DNA of 64,000 nucleotides from Oryzicola mucosus (GTDB lineage Bacteria; Pseudomonadota; Alphaproteobacteria; Rhizobiales; Rhizobiaceae), in assembly GCF_014534685.1 (NCBI RefSeq), contig NZ_JACVVX010000001.1:310001-374000 (forward strand). The letters are read 5' to 3'. Shown one piece after another: positions 16,545 through 24,982 of this stretch (the first letter of the stretch is position 1; every line of letters begins with the position of its first letter). A program made the position numbers and the translations under genes. The notes under the pieces were generated by a model. That model had not been told where the DNA came from, ran no database searches, and saw only the letters and a list, made by a program, of their open reading frames with translations.

Positions 16545-17183
16545 ATGAACGGACCCAATCCCGACATCAAACACCCGCTCCCGCTGCACAAGCGCGTCGG
16601 CTTCCTCAAGCCGCTGGTCGATGCCGAGAACATCGAGATCGGCGACTTCACCTATTATGACGATCCGGAAGGCCCCGATCTCTTCCAGCAGAAATGCGTG
16701 CTGCATCACTACCCCTTCATCGGCGACAAACTGATCATCGGAAAGTTCTGCGCCATCGCCGAAGGCACGCGCTTCATCATGAACGGCGCCAACCACGCCA
16801 TGTCCGGCTTCTCGACCTATCCGTTCAACATCTTCGGCCACGGCTGGGAAAAAGGATTCGACGTTTCCAGCTGGGAACGAGAGAACCGTGGCGATACCGT
16901 CGTGGGCAACGATGTGTGGATCGGCATGGAGGCGGTGGTCCTGCCGGGCATAAAGATCGGCGACGGCGCCATCATTGCAGCCAAATCCGTTGTCAGCCGC
17001 GACGTCGAACCCTACACAGTGGTTGGCGGCAATCCGGCAACGCAGATCAAGAAGCGCTTTGACGACGCCATCATAGGCAGGCTTCTCACCATCGGCTGGT
17101 GGAACTGGCCGATCGACAAGATTACCCGCAACCTCGACGCCATTCGTGGCGCCGACATCGACGCACTGGAGCAGGCGGCTTGA
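16545..17183 (+). CDS. CatB/Vat-type hexapeptide O-acetyltransferase
   Basis: A 212-residue left-handed beta-helix acetyltransferase of the xenobiotic acyltransferase group. The active-site block [20 protein letters not shown] (His in NHAM) and the hexapeptide repeats [40 protein letters not shown], followed by [12 protein letters not shown] and WWNWP, match chloramphenicol/streptogramin acetyltransferases. Chromosomal homologs are common and usually of unknown natural substrate, so resistance should not be assumed. ATG at 16545 is preferred over earlier in-frame codons. Its TGA overlaps the engB start. Confidence 0.9.
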   Translation: MNGPNPDIKHPLPLHKRVGFLKPLVDAENIEIGDFTYYDDPEGPDLFQQKCVLHHYPFIGDKLIIGKFCAIAEGTRFIMNGANHAMSGFSTYPFNIFGHGWEKGFDVSSWERENRGDTVVGNDVWIGMEAVVLPGIKIGDGAIIAAKSVVSRDVEPYTVVGGNPATQIKKRFDDAIIGRLLTIGWWNWPIDKITRNLDAIRGADIDALEQAA

Positions 17184-17845
17184 GCGAACAGATTTTCACC
17201 GCCGACGAGATCGTCACCGGCATCTTCACGCGCCCCTGGGTGTTCATCCGCGGCGTACCCGCAATGAAGTTCCTGCCGCCCGAGGGACCGCCGGAAATCG
17301 CCTTTGCTGGCCGGTCCAATGTCGGCAAGTCATCGCTGATCAATGCGCTGGTGGGTCAGAACGGGCTTGCACGCACCTCCAACACCCCAGGCCGCACGCA
17401 GGAGCTCAACTATTTCGTTCCCGACGGCTATTCCGGCATGGAGGGCGACATGCCACCCATGGCGCTGGTCGACATGCCGGGATACGGCTACGCCAAGGCG
17501 CCCAAGGACCAGGTTGACCTCTGGACCAAGCTGGTTTTCGATTATCTCAAGGGCCGTGTGACGCTGAAGCGCGTCTACCTGCTGATCGATGCCCGGCACG
17601 GCATCAAGAAGAACGACGAAGAGGTCATGGCCTTGCTCGACAAGGCCGCCGTCTCCTACCAGATCGTGCTGACCAAGACCGACAAGATCAAGGCAGCTGG
17701 CGTGCCGAAGCTGATCGAAGACACGCTTTTGAAGACCAAGCGCCGCCCCGCCGCCTTTCCCGTCGTGCTCGCGACATCGTCGGAGAAAAACGAAGGCCTG
17801 GACGAGTTGCGCGCCGCCATGGTGCTGGCGGTCAACGGCGGCTGA
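17180..17845 (+). CDS. engB: ribosome-biogenesis GTPase EngB/YihA
   Basis: A 221-residue TRAFAC GTPase needed for 50S assembly. G1 [10 protein letters not shown]2 Thr in [11 protein letters not shown]3 [11 protein letters not shown]4 TKTDK and G5 ATSSEKNEG are all present. The likely start is TTG at 17180, which overlaps the stop of the acetyltransferase gene (TTGA), indicating coupling; no ATG lies before the conserved [18 protein letters not shown] block. A hairpin that looks like a terminator follows at 17862. Confidence 0.93.
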   Translation: MSEQIFTADEIVTGIFTRPWVFIRGVPAMKFLPPEGPPEIAFAGRSNVGKSSLINALVGQNGLARTSNTPGRTQELNYFVPDGYSGMEGDMPPMALVDMPGYGYAKAPKDQVDLWTKLVFDYLKGRVTLKRVYLLIDARHGIKKNDEEVMALLDKAAVSYQIVLTKTDKIKAAGVPKLIEDTLLKTKRRPAAFPVVLATSSEKNEGLDELRAAMVLAVNGG

Positions 17846-17861
17846 CGCTCCAAGAAAAGAG

Positions 17862-17888
17862 CCCCGCGCCGCGTTTTCGGCGTGGGGC
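17862..17888 (+). terminator. hairpin after engB
   Basis: GCCCCGCGCCG-CGTTTT-CGGCGTGGGGC begins 17 nt after the engB stop. The stem is strong but not followed by a T-run, so it may be a transcript end stabiliser rather than an intrinsic terminator; it also faces the convergent fasciclin gene. Confidence 0.5.
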
Positions 17889-17950
17889 AAGTCGCGATGG
17901 GCGGCACTGGAGGGAGATGCCGCCTCAAAGCGGCTGTGGCCTGAGACGGC

Positions 17951-18508
17951 TCACATCTTGGGAAGCAGAACCTTGTCGACGACGTGGATGACGCCGTTGG
18001 ACTGAACTACATCGGCGGTGGTGACATTGGCGACGGTGCCGTTTTCGTCGGTCACGGTGACCTTGCCCATGTCGTCCTTGAAGGTGAGTTCGCAGCCGCC
18101 GACCGTCTTGGCCTTGTGCATGCCGCCATCGTCCTTGACCATCTTGGCAACGTCCGCCGCCATCGCCTTGGCGGCAACGACGTGACAGGTCAGAATCTTG
18201 GCAAGCTGATCCTTGTTCTCAGGCTTGAGAAGCGTGTCGACAGTGCCGGCCGGAAGGGCTGCAAAAGCCTCGTTGGTGGGTGCGAAAACCGTGAACGGAC
18301 CCGTCCCCTGGAGCGTTTCGACCAGTCCGGCTGCCTTGACGGCGGCCACGAGAGTGGTGTGGTCCTTGGAGTTCATCGCGTTTTCGACGATGTTCTTGTC
18401 CTCGAACATGGCGGCGCCGCCGACCTTGGGGTTCTCGGCATAAGCAACGCCTGCAAGGCTGGAGAATGCGAGAGCGCCGGCGAGAAGAACAGTTTTCATC
18501 TTGGTCAT
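17951..18508 (-). CDS. secreted fasciclin-domain protein
   Basis: A 185-residue exported protein: signal peptide MTKMKTVLLAGALAFSSLAG..AYA, a short linker, then one FAS1 domain (NIVENAMNSKDHTTLVAAVK, FTVFAPTNEAFAALPAGTV, and the C-terminal GVIHVVDKVLLPKM). FAS1 domains mediate adhesion or matrix contacts. ATG at 18508 is used (18499 is an alternative). On the same strand, 193 nt upstream, ends an ECF sigma/anti-sigma pair. Mycobacterial SigK/RskA controls FAS1 proteins MPT70/MPT83, so regulation by the neighbouring sigma factor is an attractive inference. Confidence 0.93.
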   Translation of the reverse strand: MTKMKTVLLAGALAFSSLAGVAYAENPKVGGAAMFEDKNIVENAMNSKDHTTLVAAVKAAGLVETLQGTGPFTVFAPTNEAFAALPAGTVDTLLKPENKDQLAKILTCHVVAAKAMAADVAKMVKDDGGMHKAKTVGGCELTFKDDMGKVTVTDENGTVANVTTADVVQSNGVIHVVDKVLLPKM

Positions 18509-18621
18509 TTTTCGTGTTTCCCTGGTTGTTCTACCTCCCGATGAGGTGATGGAAGTCACGACAATGAGAATCTTAAGTTTCACCCAGTCTCATAATTTTT
18601 CTACAAACAGCTCGACTTCAC

Positions 18622-18657
18622 AAAAAAGGAGACCGGCGAAAGCCGATCTCCCTTTTT
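18622..18657. terminator. bidirectional-looking terminator between anti-sigma and fasciclin genes
   Basis: AAAAAAGGAGACCGGC-GAAA-GCCGATCTCCCTTTTT: a stem with one mismatch, flanked by A-run and T-run, so it can terminate on both strands. It ends the sigma/anti-sigma transcript on the minus strand before the separately transcribed fasciclin gene. Confidence 0.8.
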
Positions 18658-18701
18658 CTATACATGACTTGCGTCATCCTGCTTTATAGATGAGCCAATC
18701 C

Positions 18702-19415
18702 TTAGATCTGCCGCAGGTCTCCGGAGGCCACGACCGGACCGGTCGGGTCTCCCGTCGGCGACCCACCCGGCGGCTCCAAGGTGATGGCGAGAACCGCGCC
18801 GCCTGCCAGCTTGGCGAGCGTCGCCTGGTCGAGCGTCATGTGCGCGGTGCTGCCCACCGGAATGACACCCATCGATACCGGGGCTTTGTTGGGTTCGATC
18901 ATCCAGAGTTCGAAGTCGTGGTTGGCCTCGCGCTCACCCGAAACATGCGACAGGCCAAGCTCCGCCTTTTGCGCATCGAACATGGCGAGATACTGGACGT
19001 CGGTTCCAGGCGCTGCGAGCGAGGCGACCATCCTGACCGGCGGTGTCTGCGAGCGGTTTTCGAGCATGTAGGGTACGGCCAGAGCCAGCGCAAAGCCAAG
19101 CACCGCCATCCCTGCCAGGCCGCGCCACAGCACCAGGCTGGACCAGAAGCCGGCGCGCTTCCTGCGGTCGTTCCGGCTCAGGCGGCGGTCGATCGCCTGC
19201 TTGACGGCGAAGGGCGCCTCGATCTCGGGATAGCCGGCGGCGAGCGGCGAGAGCCGGACCTCCCATGCATCGACGAGACGAGCAAAGTCGGGTTCGGTGT
19301 CGACACGCCGTGCCGCCTGCTGCCGTTCATCCAGCGGCTGGACGCCGAGCACGTATTCGGCGGCGACCATATCGTCGCCTCCGGGTACTGCTCTGTCTTC
19401 TTCCGCGGACGTCAT
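18702..19415 (-). CDS. anti-sigma factor, RskA family
   Basis: A 237-residue membrane-bound anti-sigma factor. The N-terminal cytoplasmic segment (VAAEYVLGVQPLDERQQAAR) is the anti-sigma domain, one TM follows at about residues 100-120 (WRGLAGMAVLGFALALAVPYM), then a periplasmic RskA C-terminal domain (DFELWMIEPNKAPVSMGVIP, LAITLEPPGGSP). No zinc-finger HxxxCxxC is present, as expected for RskA rather than ChrR-type. The start ATG overlaps the sigma stop as ATGA, typical for sigma/anti-sigma pairs whose stoichiometry matters. Confidence 0.92.
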   Translation of the reverse strand: MTSAEEDRAVPGGDDMVAAEYVLGVQPLDERQQAARRVDTEPDFARLVDAWEVRLSPLAAGYPEIEAPFAVKQAIDRRLSRNDRRKRAGFWSSLVLWRGLAGMAVLGFALALAVPYMLENRSQTPPVRMVASLAAPGTDVQYLAMFDAQKAELGLSHVSGEREANHDFELWMIEPNKAPVSMGVIPVGSTAHMTLDQATLAKLAGGAVLAITLEPPGGSPTGDPTGPVVASGDLRQI

Positions 19416-19951
19416 CGTTCCAGGCACTCTCTCAGTTTGATCAGGCTGCGGCGCAGCCAGGTCCTCATGGTGTTCAGCGGTACGCCATGGCGTTCCGCAA
19501 GCTCCGCATAGCTCTCGCCTTTCAGATAGGCACCGCGAACGGCGGCTGCGCGGTCGTCTTCAAGCTCGTCCAAGCAGCGATAGACGCGGTCGCCCTCCCC
19601 CGCCGAAAGCGCCTGCTGCTCCGGTCCGGGCGTAGGATCGGCCACATCCAGCGCGGTATCGATGTCGACGGTCGGTTTGCGTCGGGCACGGATGCGATCG
19701 ATCGCATGATTGCGCGCCACGGCCACCAGCCATGAAATCGGACTGAGATCGGAAATCGCGAAACGGTCGGCCTTCGTCCAGATCTTGACGAAGACTTCCT
19801 GAAGCGCTTCCTCCGCCTCCGCCCTGTCGTTCAAGACACGCAGGCAGACGCCAAAGAGTTTCGCATTCGTCGCGCGATACAGTTGATCGAACGCGGCTCG
19901 GTCCTTCAAGGAGGTCCGCACGATCAGCTTTGTGATGTCCTGAGGCGTCAT
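19412..19951 (-). CDS. ECF RNA polymerase sigma factor (SigK-like)
   Basis: A 179-residue ECF sigma factor: region 2 with FDQLYRATNAKLFGVCLRVL, EEALQEVFVKIW and SPISWLVAVARNHAIDRIR; region 4 with AYLKGESYAELAERHGVPLN and TMRTWLRRSLIKLRECL as helix-turn-helix. It directs polymerase to a stress regulon when released by the overlapping RskA-type anti-sigma. ATG at 19951 gives the usual N-terminus. Divergent from argB. Confidence 0.94.
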   Translation of the reverse strand: MTPQDITKLIVRTSLKDRAAFDQLYRATNAKLFGVCLRVLNDRAEAEEALQEVFVKIWTKADRFAISDLSPISWLVAVARNHAIDRIRARRKPTVDIDTALDVADPTPGPEQQALSAGEGDRVYRCLDELEDDRAAAVRGAYLKGESYAELAERHGVPLNTMRTWLRRSLIKLRECLER

Positions 19952-20031
19952 TGGCCACAAACTAGGCCGTCGCGCCGGTTTTGCAACGGTCCATCTCGCT
20001 TCTTCACACCCCTGTCACCGTCACGCCGCAG

Positions 20032-20043
20032 GGTTCCGGAACC
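20032..20043. promoter_or_regulatory. perfect 12-bp palindrome between sigma and argB genes
   Basis: GGTTCCGGAACC. It contains GGAAC on both strands, the -35 core of many ECF promoters, but no matching -10 at the usual distance could be seen, so the role is open. Confidence 0.3.
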
Positions 20044-20091
20044 ATTTGATCCCCGCAGGTTTTCCGGTTAAGACGCCGCGTCCTCGATGTT

Positions 20092-21003
20092 ATGGGAATG
20101 ATGCCAATGACGACGGATGTCGCCGCCACCGCAGAAATGCAAGCCGCCCTGCTTTCCGCGGCCCTGCCCTACATGCAGCGCTACGAGAACAAGACGGTCG
20201 TGGTGAAATATGGCGGCCACGCCATGGGCGACATCGCGCTGGGCCGTGCGTTTGCCCGCGACATCGCGCTTCTCAAGCAATCCGGCGTCAACCCCATCGT
20301 CGTCCATGGCGGCGGACCGCAGATCGGCGCCATGCTGAATCGCATGGGCATCGAGTCCAAGTTCGAAGGCGGCCTGCGCGTCACCGACCAGAAGACGGTC
20401 GAGATCGTCGAAATGGTTCTGGCCGGCTCGATCAACAAGGAAATCGTCGCCCTCATCAATGCCGAGGGCGAATGGGCCATCGGCCTGTGCGGCAAGGACG
20501 GCAACATGGTCTTCGCCGAAAAGGCCAAGAAAACCATGATCGACCCGGACTCGAACATCGAGCGGGTGATCGATCTCGGCTTCGTCGGCGAGCCGGTGGA
20601 AGTCGACCGCACGTTGCTCGACCTGCTCGCCCGCTCCGAAATGATCCCGGTGCTCGCACCCGTGGCACCTGGCCGCGACGGCCACACCTACAACATCAAC
20701 GCCGATACTTTCGCCGGCGCCATTGCCGGCGCGGTGAAGGCCTCGCGCCTGCTGTTCCTTACCGACGTGCCCGGCGTTCTGGACAAGGACAAGAAACTCA
20801 TCGACGAGTTGTCTGTGTCGGAAGCCAAGGCGCTGATCAAGGACGGCACGATTTCCGGCGGCATGATCCCCAAGGTCGAGACCTGCATCGAGGCCATCGA
20901 GCGCGGCGTCGAAGGCGTCGTCATCCTCAACGGCAAGACGGCCCATGCGGTGCTGCTCGAACTGTTCACCGAGCACGGCGCCGGCACGCTGATCGTGCCG
21001 TGA
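20092..21003 (+). CDS. argB: acetylglutamate kinase
   Basis: A 303-residue cytoplasmic kinase phosphorylating N-acetylglutamate in arginine biosynthesis. Visible blocks: [12 protein letters not shown] (Lys of the phosphate site), [53 protein letters not shown] and [20 protein letters not shown]. The N-terminal helix [16 protein letters not shown] is the extension typical of arginine-inhibited enzymes. ATG codons at 20092, 20098, 20101 and 20107 are all possible starts; 20107 ([11 protein letters not shown]) may be the true one. Confidence 0.96.
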   Translation: MGMMPMTTDVAATAEMQAALLSAALPYMQRYENKTVVVKYGGHAMGDIALGRAFARDIALLKQSGVNPIVVHGGGPQIGAMLNRMGIESKFEGGLRVTDQKTVEIVEMVLAGSINKEIVALINAEGEWAIGLCGKDGNMVFAEKAKKTMIDPDSNIERVIDLGFVGEPVEVDRTLLDLLARSEMIPVLAPVAPGRDGHTYNINADTFAGAIAGAVKASRLLFLTDVPGVLDKDKKLIDELSVSEAKALIKDGTISGGMIPKVETCIEAIERGVEGVVILNGKTAHAVLLELFTEHGAGTLIVP

Positions 21004-21015
21004 AATTTGCCTGCA

Positions 21016-21258
21016 ATGCCGGTCGTCTTTCGCGAAAAGGGTTTCCGTTTCCTCTTCTACGCAAATGAAGGCGATCCGCGCGAACCGGTTCATGTCCATG
21101 TGATCAAGGACGGGATCGATGCAAAGTTTTGGCTGTGGCCGGAAATTGTGGTAGCCTACAATGACGGCTTCAACGCCAAGACTTTGCGTGAGCTGACGGA
21201 GATCATCGAAAGCAGGCGACCGGAAATCGATCATGCATGGAACGACTTCTTTGGTTAG
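21016..21258 (+). CDS. DUF4160 domain protein
   Basis: An 80-residue protein, MPVVFREKGFRFLFYANEGD then REPVHVHVIKDG and AKFWLWPEIVVAYNDGF, the whole of a DUF4160 domain (the PPHVHV-like His motif is kept as EPVHVHV). Function unknown. It overlaps the next gene (DUF2442) by 26 nt; the two domains occur side by side in many genomes and resemble a small paired module, possibly toxin-antitoxin-like, which is unproven. Located just after argB. Confidence 0.85.
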   Translation: MPVVFREKGFRFLFYANEGDPREPVHVHVIKDGIDAKFWLWPEIVVAYNDGFNAKTLRELTEIIESRRPEIDHAWNDFFG

Positions 21259-21496
21259 GCCGACACACGTCACATTTGCAGCGGACAGCTTTTCTGTTGA
21301 GCTGTCCGATGGGCGTGTGCTGAGCGTGCCGCTGGCCTGGTTTCCACGACTTCTTCATGCCACCCCGGAGCAGCGCGAAAAACTCACGCTGAGCACCCGC
21401 GGTCTGCATTGGGAGGACCTTGACGAGGACATTTCGGTCGAAGGGCTTCTGGCAGGTCGCGGCGACGCTACAAGGCTGAAATCGAGCGCAGCCTAA
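21233..21496 (+). CDS. DUF2442 domain protein
   Basis: An 87-residue protein with the DUF2442 signature: VELSDGRVLSVPLAWFPRLL, ATPEQREKLTLSTRGLHWED and LDEDISVEGLLAGRG. These are small, widespread, possibly DNA- or partner-binding proteins; none has an assigned reaction. Starts inside the DUF4160 gene in another frame and ends overlapping the convergent exporter gene by 4 nt. Confidence 0.87.
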   Translation: MHGTTSLVRPTHVTFAADSFSVELSDGRVLSVPLAWFPRLLHATPEQREKLTLSTRGLHWEDLDEDISVEGLLAGRGDATRLKSSAA

Positions 21497-22398
21497 CGCC
21501 ACATCAGCAGCAGCAAAATGCCGCTGACGATCAGCACGCAGCCCGTCGCCTCCATCCTGGTGATGCGTTCGCGGAAGAAAAAGATCGACACGGCAAAGGT
21601 GAAGACCAGTTCGATCTGGCCGAGCGCGCGCACATAGGCCACTTGCTGCAGCGCCATGGCGGTGAACCAGCAGGCCGAGCCGACGACGCCGGCAAGCCCG
21701 ACCATCGCCGAAGACCGCCAGGCCCTGGCCACGCGGCCGAATTCGCTGAGATCGGTCGCGGCCATCCAGGCGATCATGATGACGGTCTGGAATGTGGTCA
21801 CCACGGCAAGCGTCACCGCCGCCTGCATGATCGGATCCGGCCCGCCGAGCGACAGGGCAGCGGAACGATAGGCCACAGCCGATATGCCGAACAGCGCCCC
21901 CGAGGCTATGCCCGTCAGCGCCGTCCGTCCGAACAAAGCGGCGAACAGATTGCGCCACGACAAGGGCATGCGGGCCACCGAGATCATCATCACGCCGACC
22001 ACGCCGACAAAGATCGCCATGACGGCGCCTGCCGTGATCCGCTCGCCCAGCAGCACGAAGCCGAAGATCGCCGCCTGCACGGGCTCGGTCTTGGAATAGG
22101 CGGTACCGACAGCAAAATTGCGCAGCGAGAACATGTGCACCAAAAGGATCGTCGCCATGATCTGGGCGACGCCGCCCACCACGGCCCAGAGGGCGAAGGG
22201 CAGCGACATCAGAGGAAACGGGCGGTCCGTCAGCACATGCAGGAGCAGGACATAGACGATCGCGACGGGAAAGCCGAAGCCGAAGCGCACGAAGCTGGCG
22301 CCTGTCGTTCCCAGCGCGCCCTGCAGATGCTTCTGCAGCGCCGAACGCAGGTTCTGACAGAACGCAGCAGCGATGGTGATAGGGATCCACAGTTCCAT
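21493..22398 (-). CDS. EamA/DMT family exporter
   Basis: A 301-residue inner-membrane protein with ten hydrophobic segments in two EamA repeats (residues ~1-135 and ~155-300). Characteristic short motifs: VRFGFGFPVAIVY, GTAYSKTEPVQAAIFGFVLL with LGERITAGA, and in the second half RALGQIELVFTFAVSIFFFR with ERITRMEATG. Likely exports a small metabolite or amino acid; substrate unknown. Monocistronic. Confidence 0.9.
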   Translation of the reverse strand: MELWIPITIAAAFCQNLRSALQKHLQGALGTTGASFVRFGFGFPVAIVYVLLLHVLTDRPFPLMSLPFALWAVVGGVAQIMATILLVHMFSLRNFAVGTAYSKTEPVQAAIFGFVLLGERITAGAVMAIFVGVVGVMMISVARMPLSWRNLFAALFGRTALTGIASGALFGISAVAYRSAALSLGGPDPIMQAAVTLAVVTTFQTVIMIAWMAATDLSEFGRVARAWRSSAMVGLAGVVGSACWFTAMALQQVAYVRALGQIELVFTFAVSIFFFRERITRMEATGCVLIVSGILLLLMWR

Positions 22399-22474
22399 GG
22401 GCAGGCGCTTTCGGGCATGAAATAGCCTGCGCTATAGTCTCGCCCAGCCGGCCACGCAATCGCGGTCCATAGGG

Positions 22475-23236
22475 TCAGGCCGCAGCGACAATCCGATTGG
22501 CCATGGCGACACGGTTGCGCCCGCTGTTCTTGGCCTCGTAGAGCGCCTGGTCGGCCAGCCGCATGACGTCCGAAACCGCGGCGTCGGCGCCGCAGACGGC
22601 CCCGCCGATCGAGACGGTCAGAGTAAGGACCTTTTCGTCATCGGGTTTAAAGCGGATTCGCTCGACTTCCACGCGAATGCGCTCGGCCACCTCTGCTGCC
22701 TCTTCCGCCGATGCACCGACCAGCAGCGCGCCAAACTCCTCGCCGCCGATGCGACCAAGCAGGTCGCCGCTGCGTATGCCGCGCTTGATGGCGTCCGACA
22801 CCAGCCGCAGAGCCGTGTCCCCGGTCAGATGGCCATAGGTGTCGTTGATGCGCTTGAAATGATCCGCATCGACGATCAACAGGGCGCCACGGTCCGTCCT
22901 GCGGCGCGAACCGTCGAGCATGGAAAAAAACGTCTCCCGGTTGAGCATGCCGGTCATCTCGTCCCGCCGGGCCTTTTCGGCCAGGCGCCGGTGCGCGGCG
23001 GCAAGCTGCGCATGGGTGCGGGCAAGCTCGCGATGCGCTGCCTTGAGCCGCCCGCTTTGCCAGAAGGTGAAGGCGCTGGCCGGCCAGGAAATGAGGAGCG
23101 GGCAGACGATGCACATCAGCCAGGCATTGCCGTCTACGACGCCGCCAAGCGCGGGTACGATGGTGACGGCCAACAGCAGGGACACCAGCACGGAAAGCAC
23201 GGCGACCGCACTCGCCTTCAAGACTATCGTTGCCAC
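22475..23236 (-). CDS. membrane-bound diguanylate cyclase
   Basis: A 253-residue GGDEF protein making cyclic di-GMP. Two N-terminal TMs (residues ~8-30 and ~38-60) are followed by a short coiled coil (LKAAHRELARTHAQLAAAHR) and a complete GGDEF domain: DEMTGMLNR, DADHFKRINDTYGH, active site GGEEF at 164-168, and the inhibitory I-site RSGD at 155-158, so product feedback should work. There is no periplasmic sensor domain of any size; signal input is probably via the membrane segment. Confidence 0.95.
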   Translation of the reverse strand: MATIVLKASAVAVLSVLVSLLLAVTIVPALGGVVDGNAWLMCIVCPLLISWPASAFTFWQSGRLKAAHRELARTHAQLAAAHRRLAEKARRDEMTGMLNRETFFSMLDGSRRRTDRGALLIVDADHFKRINDTYGHLTGDTALRLVSDAIKRGIRSGDLLGRIGGEEFGALLVGASAEEAAEVAERIRVEVERIRFKPDDEKVLTLTVSIGGAVCGADAAVSDVMRLADQALYEAKNSGRNRVAMANRIVAAA

Positions 23237-23391
23237 ACCACGCCTCCGGGACAGATGAGCCGAAATGATCTATCCCTGATCGGTTAAAATTAGCCTTTTC
23301 AAAAGATTTTCGGCACCGTGCCTTGAAATAATCCGCAAAAGCCCGTCCACCTTTCGCGCAAGATTACTCCGAAACGTTAGCAAAGCCATCT

Positions 23392-24102
23392 ATGACAGAT
23401 TTACCCGATGCCAGCCACTTCAGCCATGTGACGGACTGGGTGTTCGACCTCGACAACACGCTCTACCCCCACCACACCAATCTGTTTTCGCAGATCGACG
23501 TCAAGATGACGGCCTATGTCTCGGAACTGCTCAGCGTTCCGCGCGAGGAGGCACGCGCGCTGCAAAAGGCACTCTACCTCGAATACGGCACGACGCTAAA
23601 AGGGCTGATGGAGCGGCACGCCATCGATTCCGACGACTTTCTCGAAAAAGTCCACGACATCGACTATTCCTGGCTGGTGCCTGACCCGGTTCTGGGCGCG
23701 GCCATCCGTCAGCTTCCCGGCCGCAAGTTCATCTTCACCAATGGGGATCGCGGCCATGCCGAACGCACCGCGCGCCAACTCGGCATACTCGACCATTTCG
23801 ACGATATTTTCGACATCGTCGCTGCCGGCCTGACGCCCAAGCCCGCGCGGGAAACTTACGATAAATTCGCCGAACTGTACAAAATCGTCGGTCCGAACGC
23901 TGCTATGTTCGAGGATCTGGCGCGCAATCTTTCAGCGCCCAAGGCGCTGGGTATGACCACCGTGCTGATCGTGCCGCGTAATTTCGAGCCGACTTTCGCC
24001 GAGATATGGGAGCGCGATCTGGAACGTTCGGACGACGTGGATTTCGTCACCGACAATCTTCCGGAATTTCTCAACAGCCTGGTCGACGCGTTCAACGCCT
24101 GA
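23392..24102 (+). CDS. HAD-family pyrimidine 5'-nucleotidase
   Basis: A 236-residue HAD hydrolase. Motif I is DLDNTLYP (nucleophile Asp19, acid Asp21), motif II FTNGD, motif III Lys in TPKPARETY, motif IV FEDLARNL. The pattern matches the SDT1/PPM1-type pyrimidine 5'-nucleotidase family (UMP/CMP dephosphorylation). In rhizobia this gene commonly lies close to dapD, as here. It would hand pyrimidines to salvage, alongside the codA-like enzyme. Confidence 0.92.
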   Translation: MTDLPDASHFSHVTDWVFDLDNTLYPHHTNLFSQIDVKMTAYVSELLSVPREEARALQKALYLEYGTTLKGLMERHAIDSDDFLEKVHDIDYSWLVPDPVLGAAIRQLPGRKFIFTNGDRGHAERTARQLGILDHFDDIFDIVAAGLTPKPARETYDKFAELYKIVGPNAAMFEDLARNLSAPKALGMTTVLIVPRNFEPTFAEIWERDLERSDDVDFVTDNLPEFLNSLVDAFNA

Positions 24103-24120
24103 AGGCAGTCGCAGAGGCAG

Positions 24121-24351
24121 CTACTTGCCCCGCCTCTCCAGCGCCCGGTCGACCGCCTTGTGAAGCTCATCGCGTCGCTCATCCGGTCCATGGCTTGACC
24201 GTACATGCGACGCGCCCTTTTCGGTCAGCGTTTCGTCGAGCCGCTTTTCAAGCCGTTCGACGCGCTCTTCCAAAGCACGCTGCTTCTCGTCCTTGCTTTC
24301 GGGAACCGGGTCGGGATGAAGAGGTCCCGGTGCTTTCGTCGTGCGCGTCAC
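24121..24351 (-). CDS. small charged coiled-coil protein, unknown function
   Basis: A 76-residue hydrophilic protein. The centre is a coiled coil with heptad leucines (EKQRALEERVERLEKRLDET), followed by RDELHKAVDRALERRGK; the N-terminus is Pro-rich. No family recognised. It fills the gap between the nucleotidase and hemoglobin genes on the minus strand, and the composition looks coding, but the evidence is only an open frame and amphipathic pattern. Confidence 0.5.
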   Translation of the reverse strand: MTRTTKAPGPLHPDPVPESKDEKQRALEERVERLEKRLDETLTEKGASHVRSSHGPDERRDELHKAVDRALERRGK

Positions 24352-24449
24352 GGCCTGTCTCCTGGTCGCCTTGGACGGAAGAGAACGCGCGGTGCCGCGC
24401 GACGTTCCGCGCGCTCGTCAGACCGGCTTCATCGCGGCGATTCGACGGA

Positions 24450-24938
24450 TCAGGCGTCGCCCAGGCTGTCTTCGACAATGGGCTTAACAGCCAGCGTGTC
24501 CTCGCCCCGGCTAAAGGCGATGGCCAGGCGAAAACTCTGCGCCATGCGCAAAGCGCGCCCCATGAAGAGCTTGCGAACCTCGGGCGGGCAGGTTTCGCGC
24601 AGCGTGGCGCGGAACAGTTCGAGCCAACGCCGAAAATGCTTTTCGTCCAGGCCGGGCAACCTCAAATGCGGCGGCAAGGGGCGACCTTCGTAGCGACCGC
24701 TGCGCAGCAGGCTCGAAGACCAGAAATCGCACATCTTGGCGAGATGCACCGGCCATGCCTCCGGCTTGATCGCGCCGCCGAAGACAGGCCCCAGCAACGG
24801 ATCGGCCTGGATCGCATCGTAGAAGCGATGCACCACCGTGTGGATCATCGCCTCATCCAGCGCAGGTGGAAGCGTGCCGCCATCCACCACGATCGTCGTT
24901 CTGTCTTCCATCGTTCCTGTCGTATCCGTTGCGCCCAT
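24450..24938 (-). CDS. group III truncated hemoglobin
   Basis: A 162-residue 2-on-2 hemoglobin of group III. Typical blocks are VVHRFYDAIQADPLLGPVF, WPVHLAKMCDFWSSSLLRSG and RYEGRPLPPHLRLPGLDEKH with HFRRWLELFRATL; the proximal His is in the LDEKHF region. The family binds oxygen or NO under low oxygen; a precise role is not known. An N-terminal stretch of ~20 residues before the first helix may mean the true start is downstream (ATG at 24911). Confidence 0.9.
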   Translation of the reverse strand: MGATDTTGTMEDRTTIVVDGGTLPPALDEAMIHTVVHRFYDAIQADPLLGPVFGGAIKPEAWPVHLAKMCDFWSSSLLRSGRYEGRPLPPHLRLPGLDEKHFRRWLELFRATLRETCPPEVRKLFMGRALRMAQSFRLAIAFSRGEDTLAVKPIVEDSLGDA

Positions 24939-24982
24939 ATAGGCGAACTAACCCGCTCCGTCGTCGCGGGCGTTGATTTCGG

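Noticed and set aside
16545-17183. Acquired antibiotic-resistance acetyltransferase
   Set aside because: Sequence fits the CatB/Vat group, but base composition and coupling to engB suggest a resident chromosomal gene with unknown substrate.
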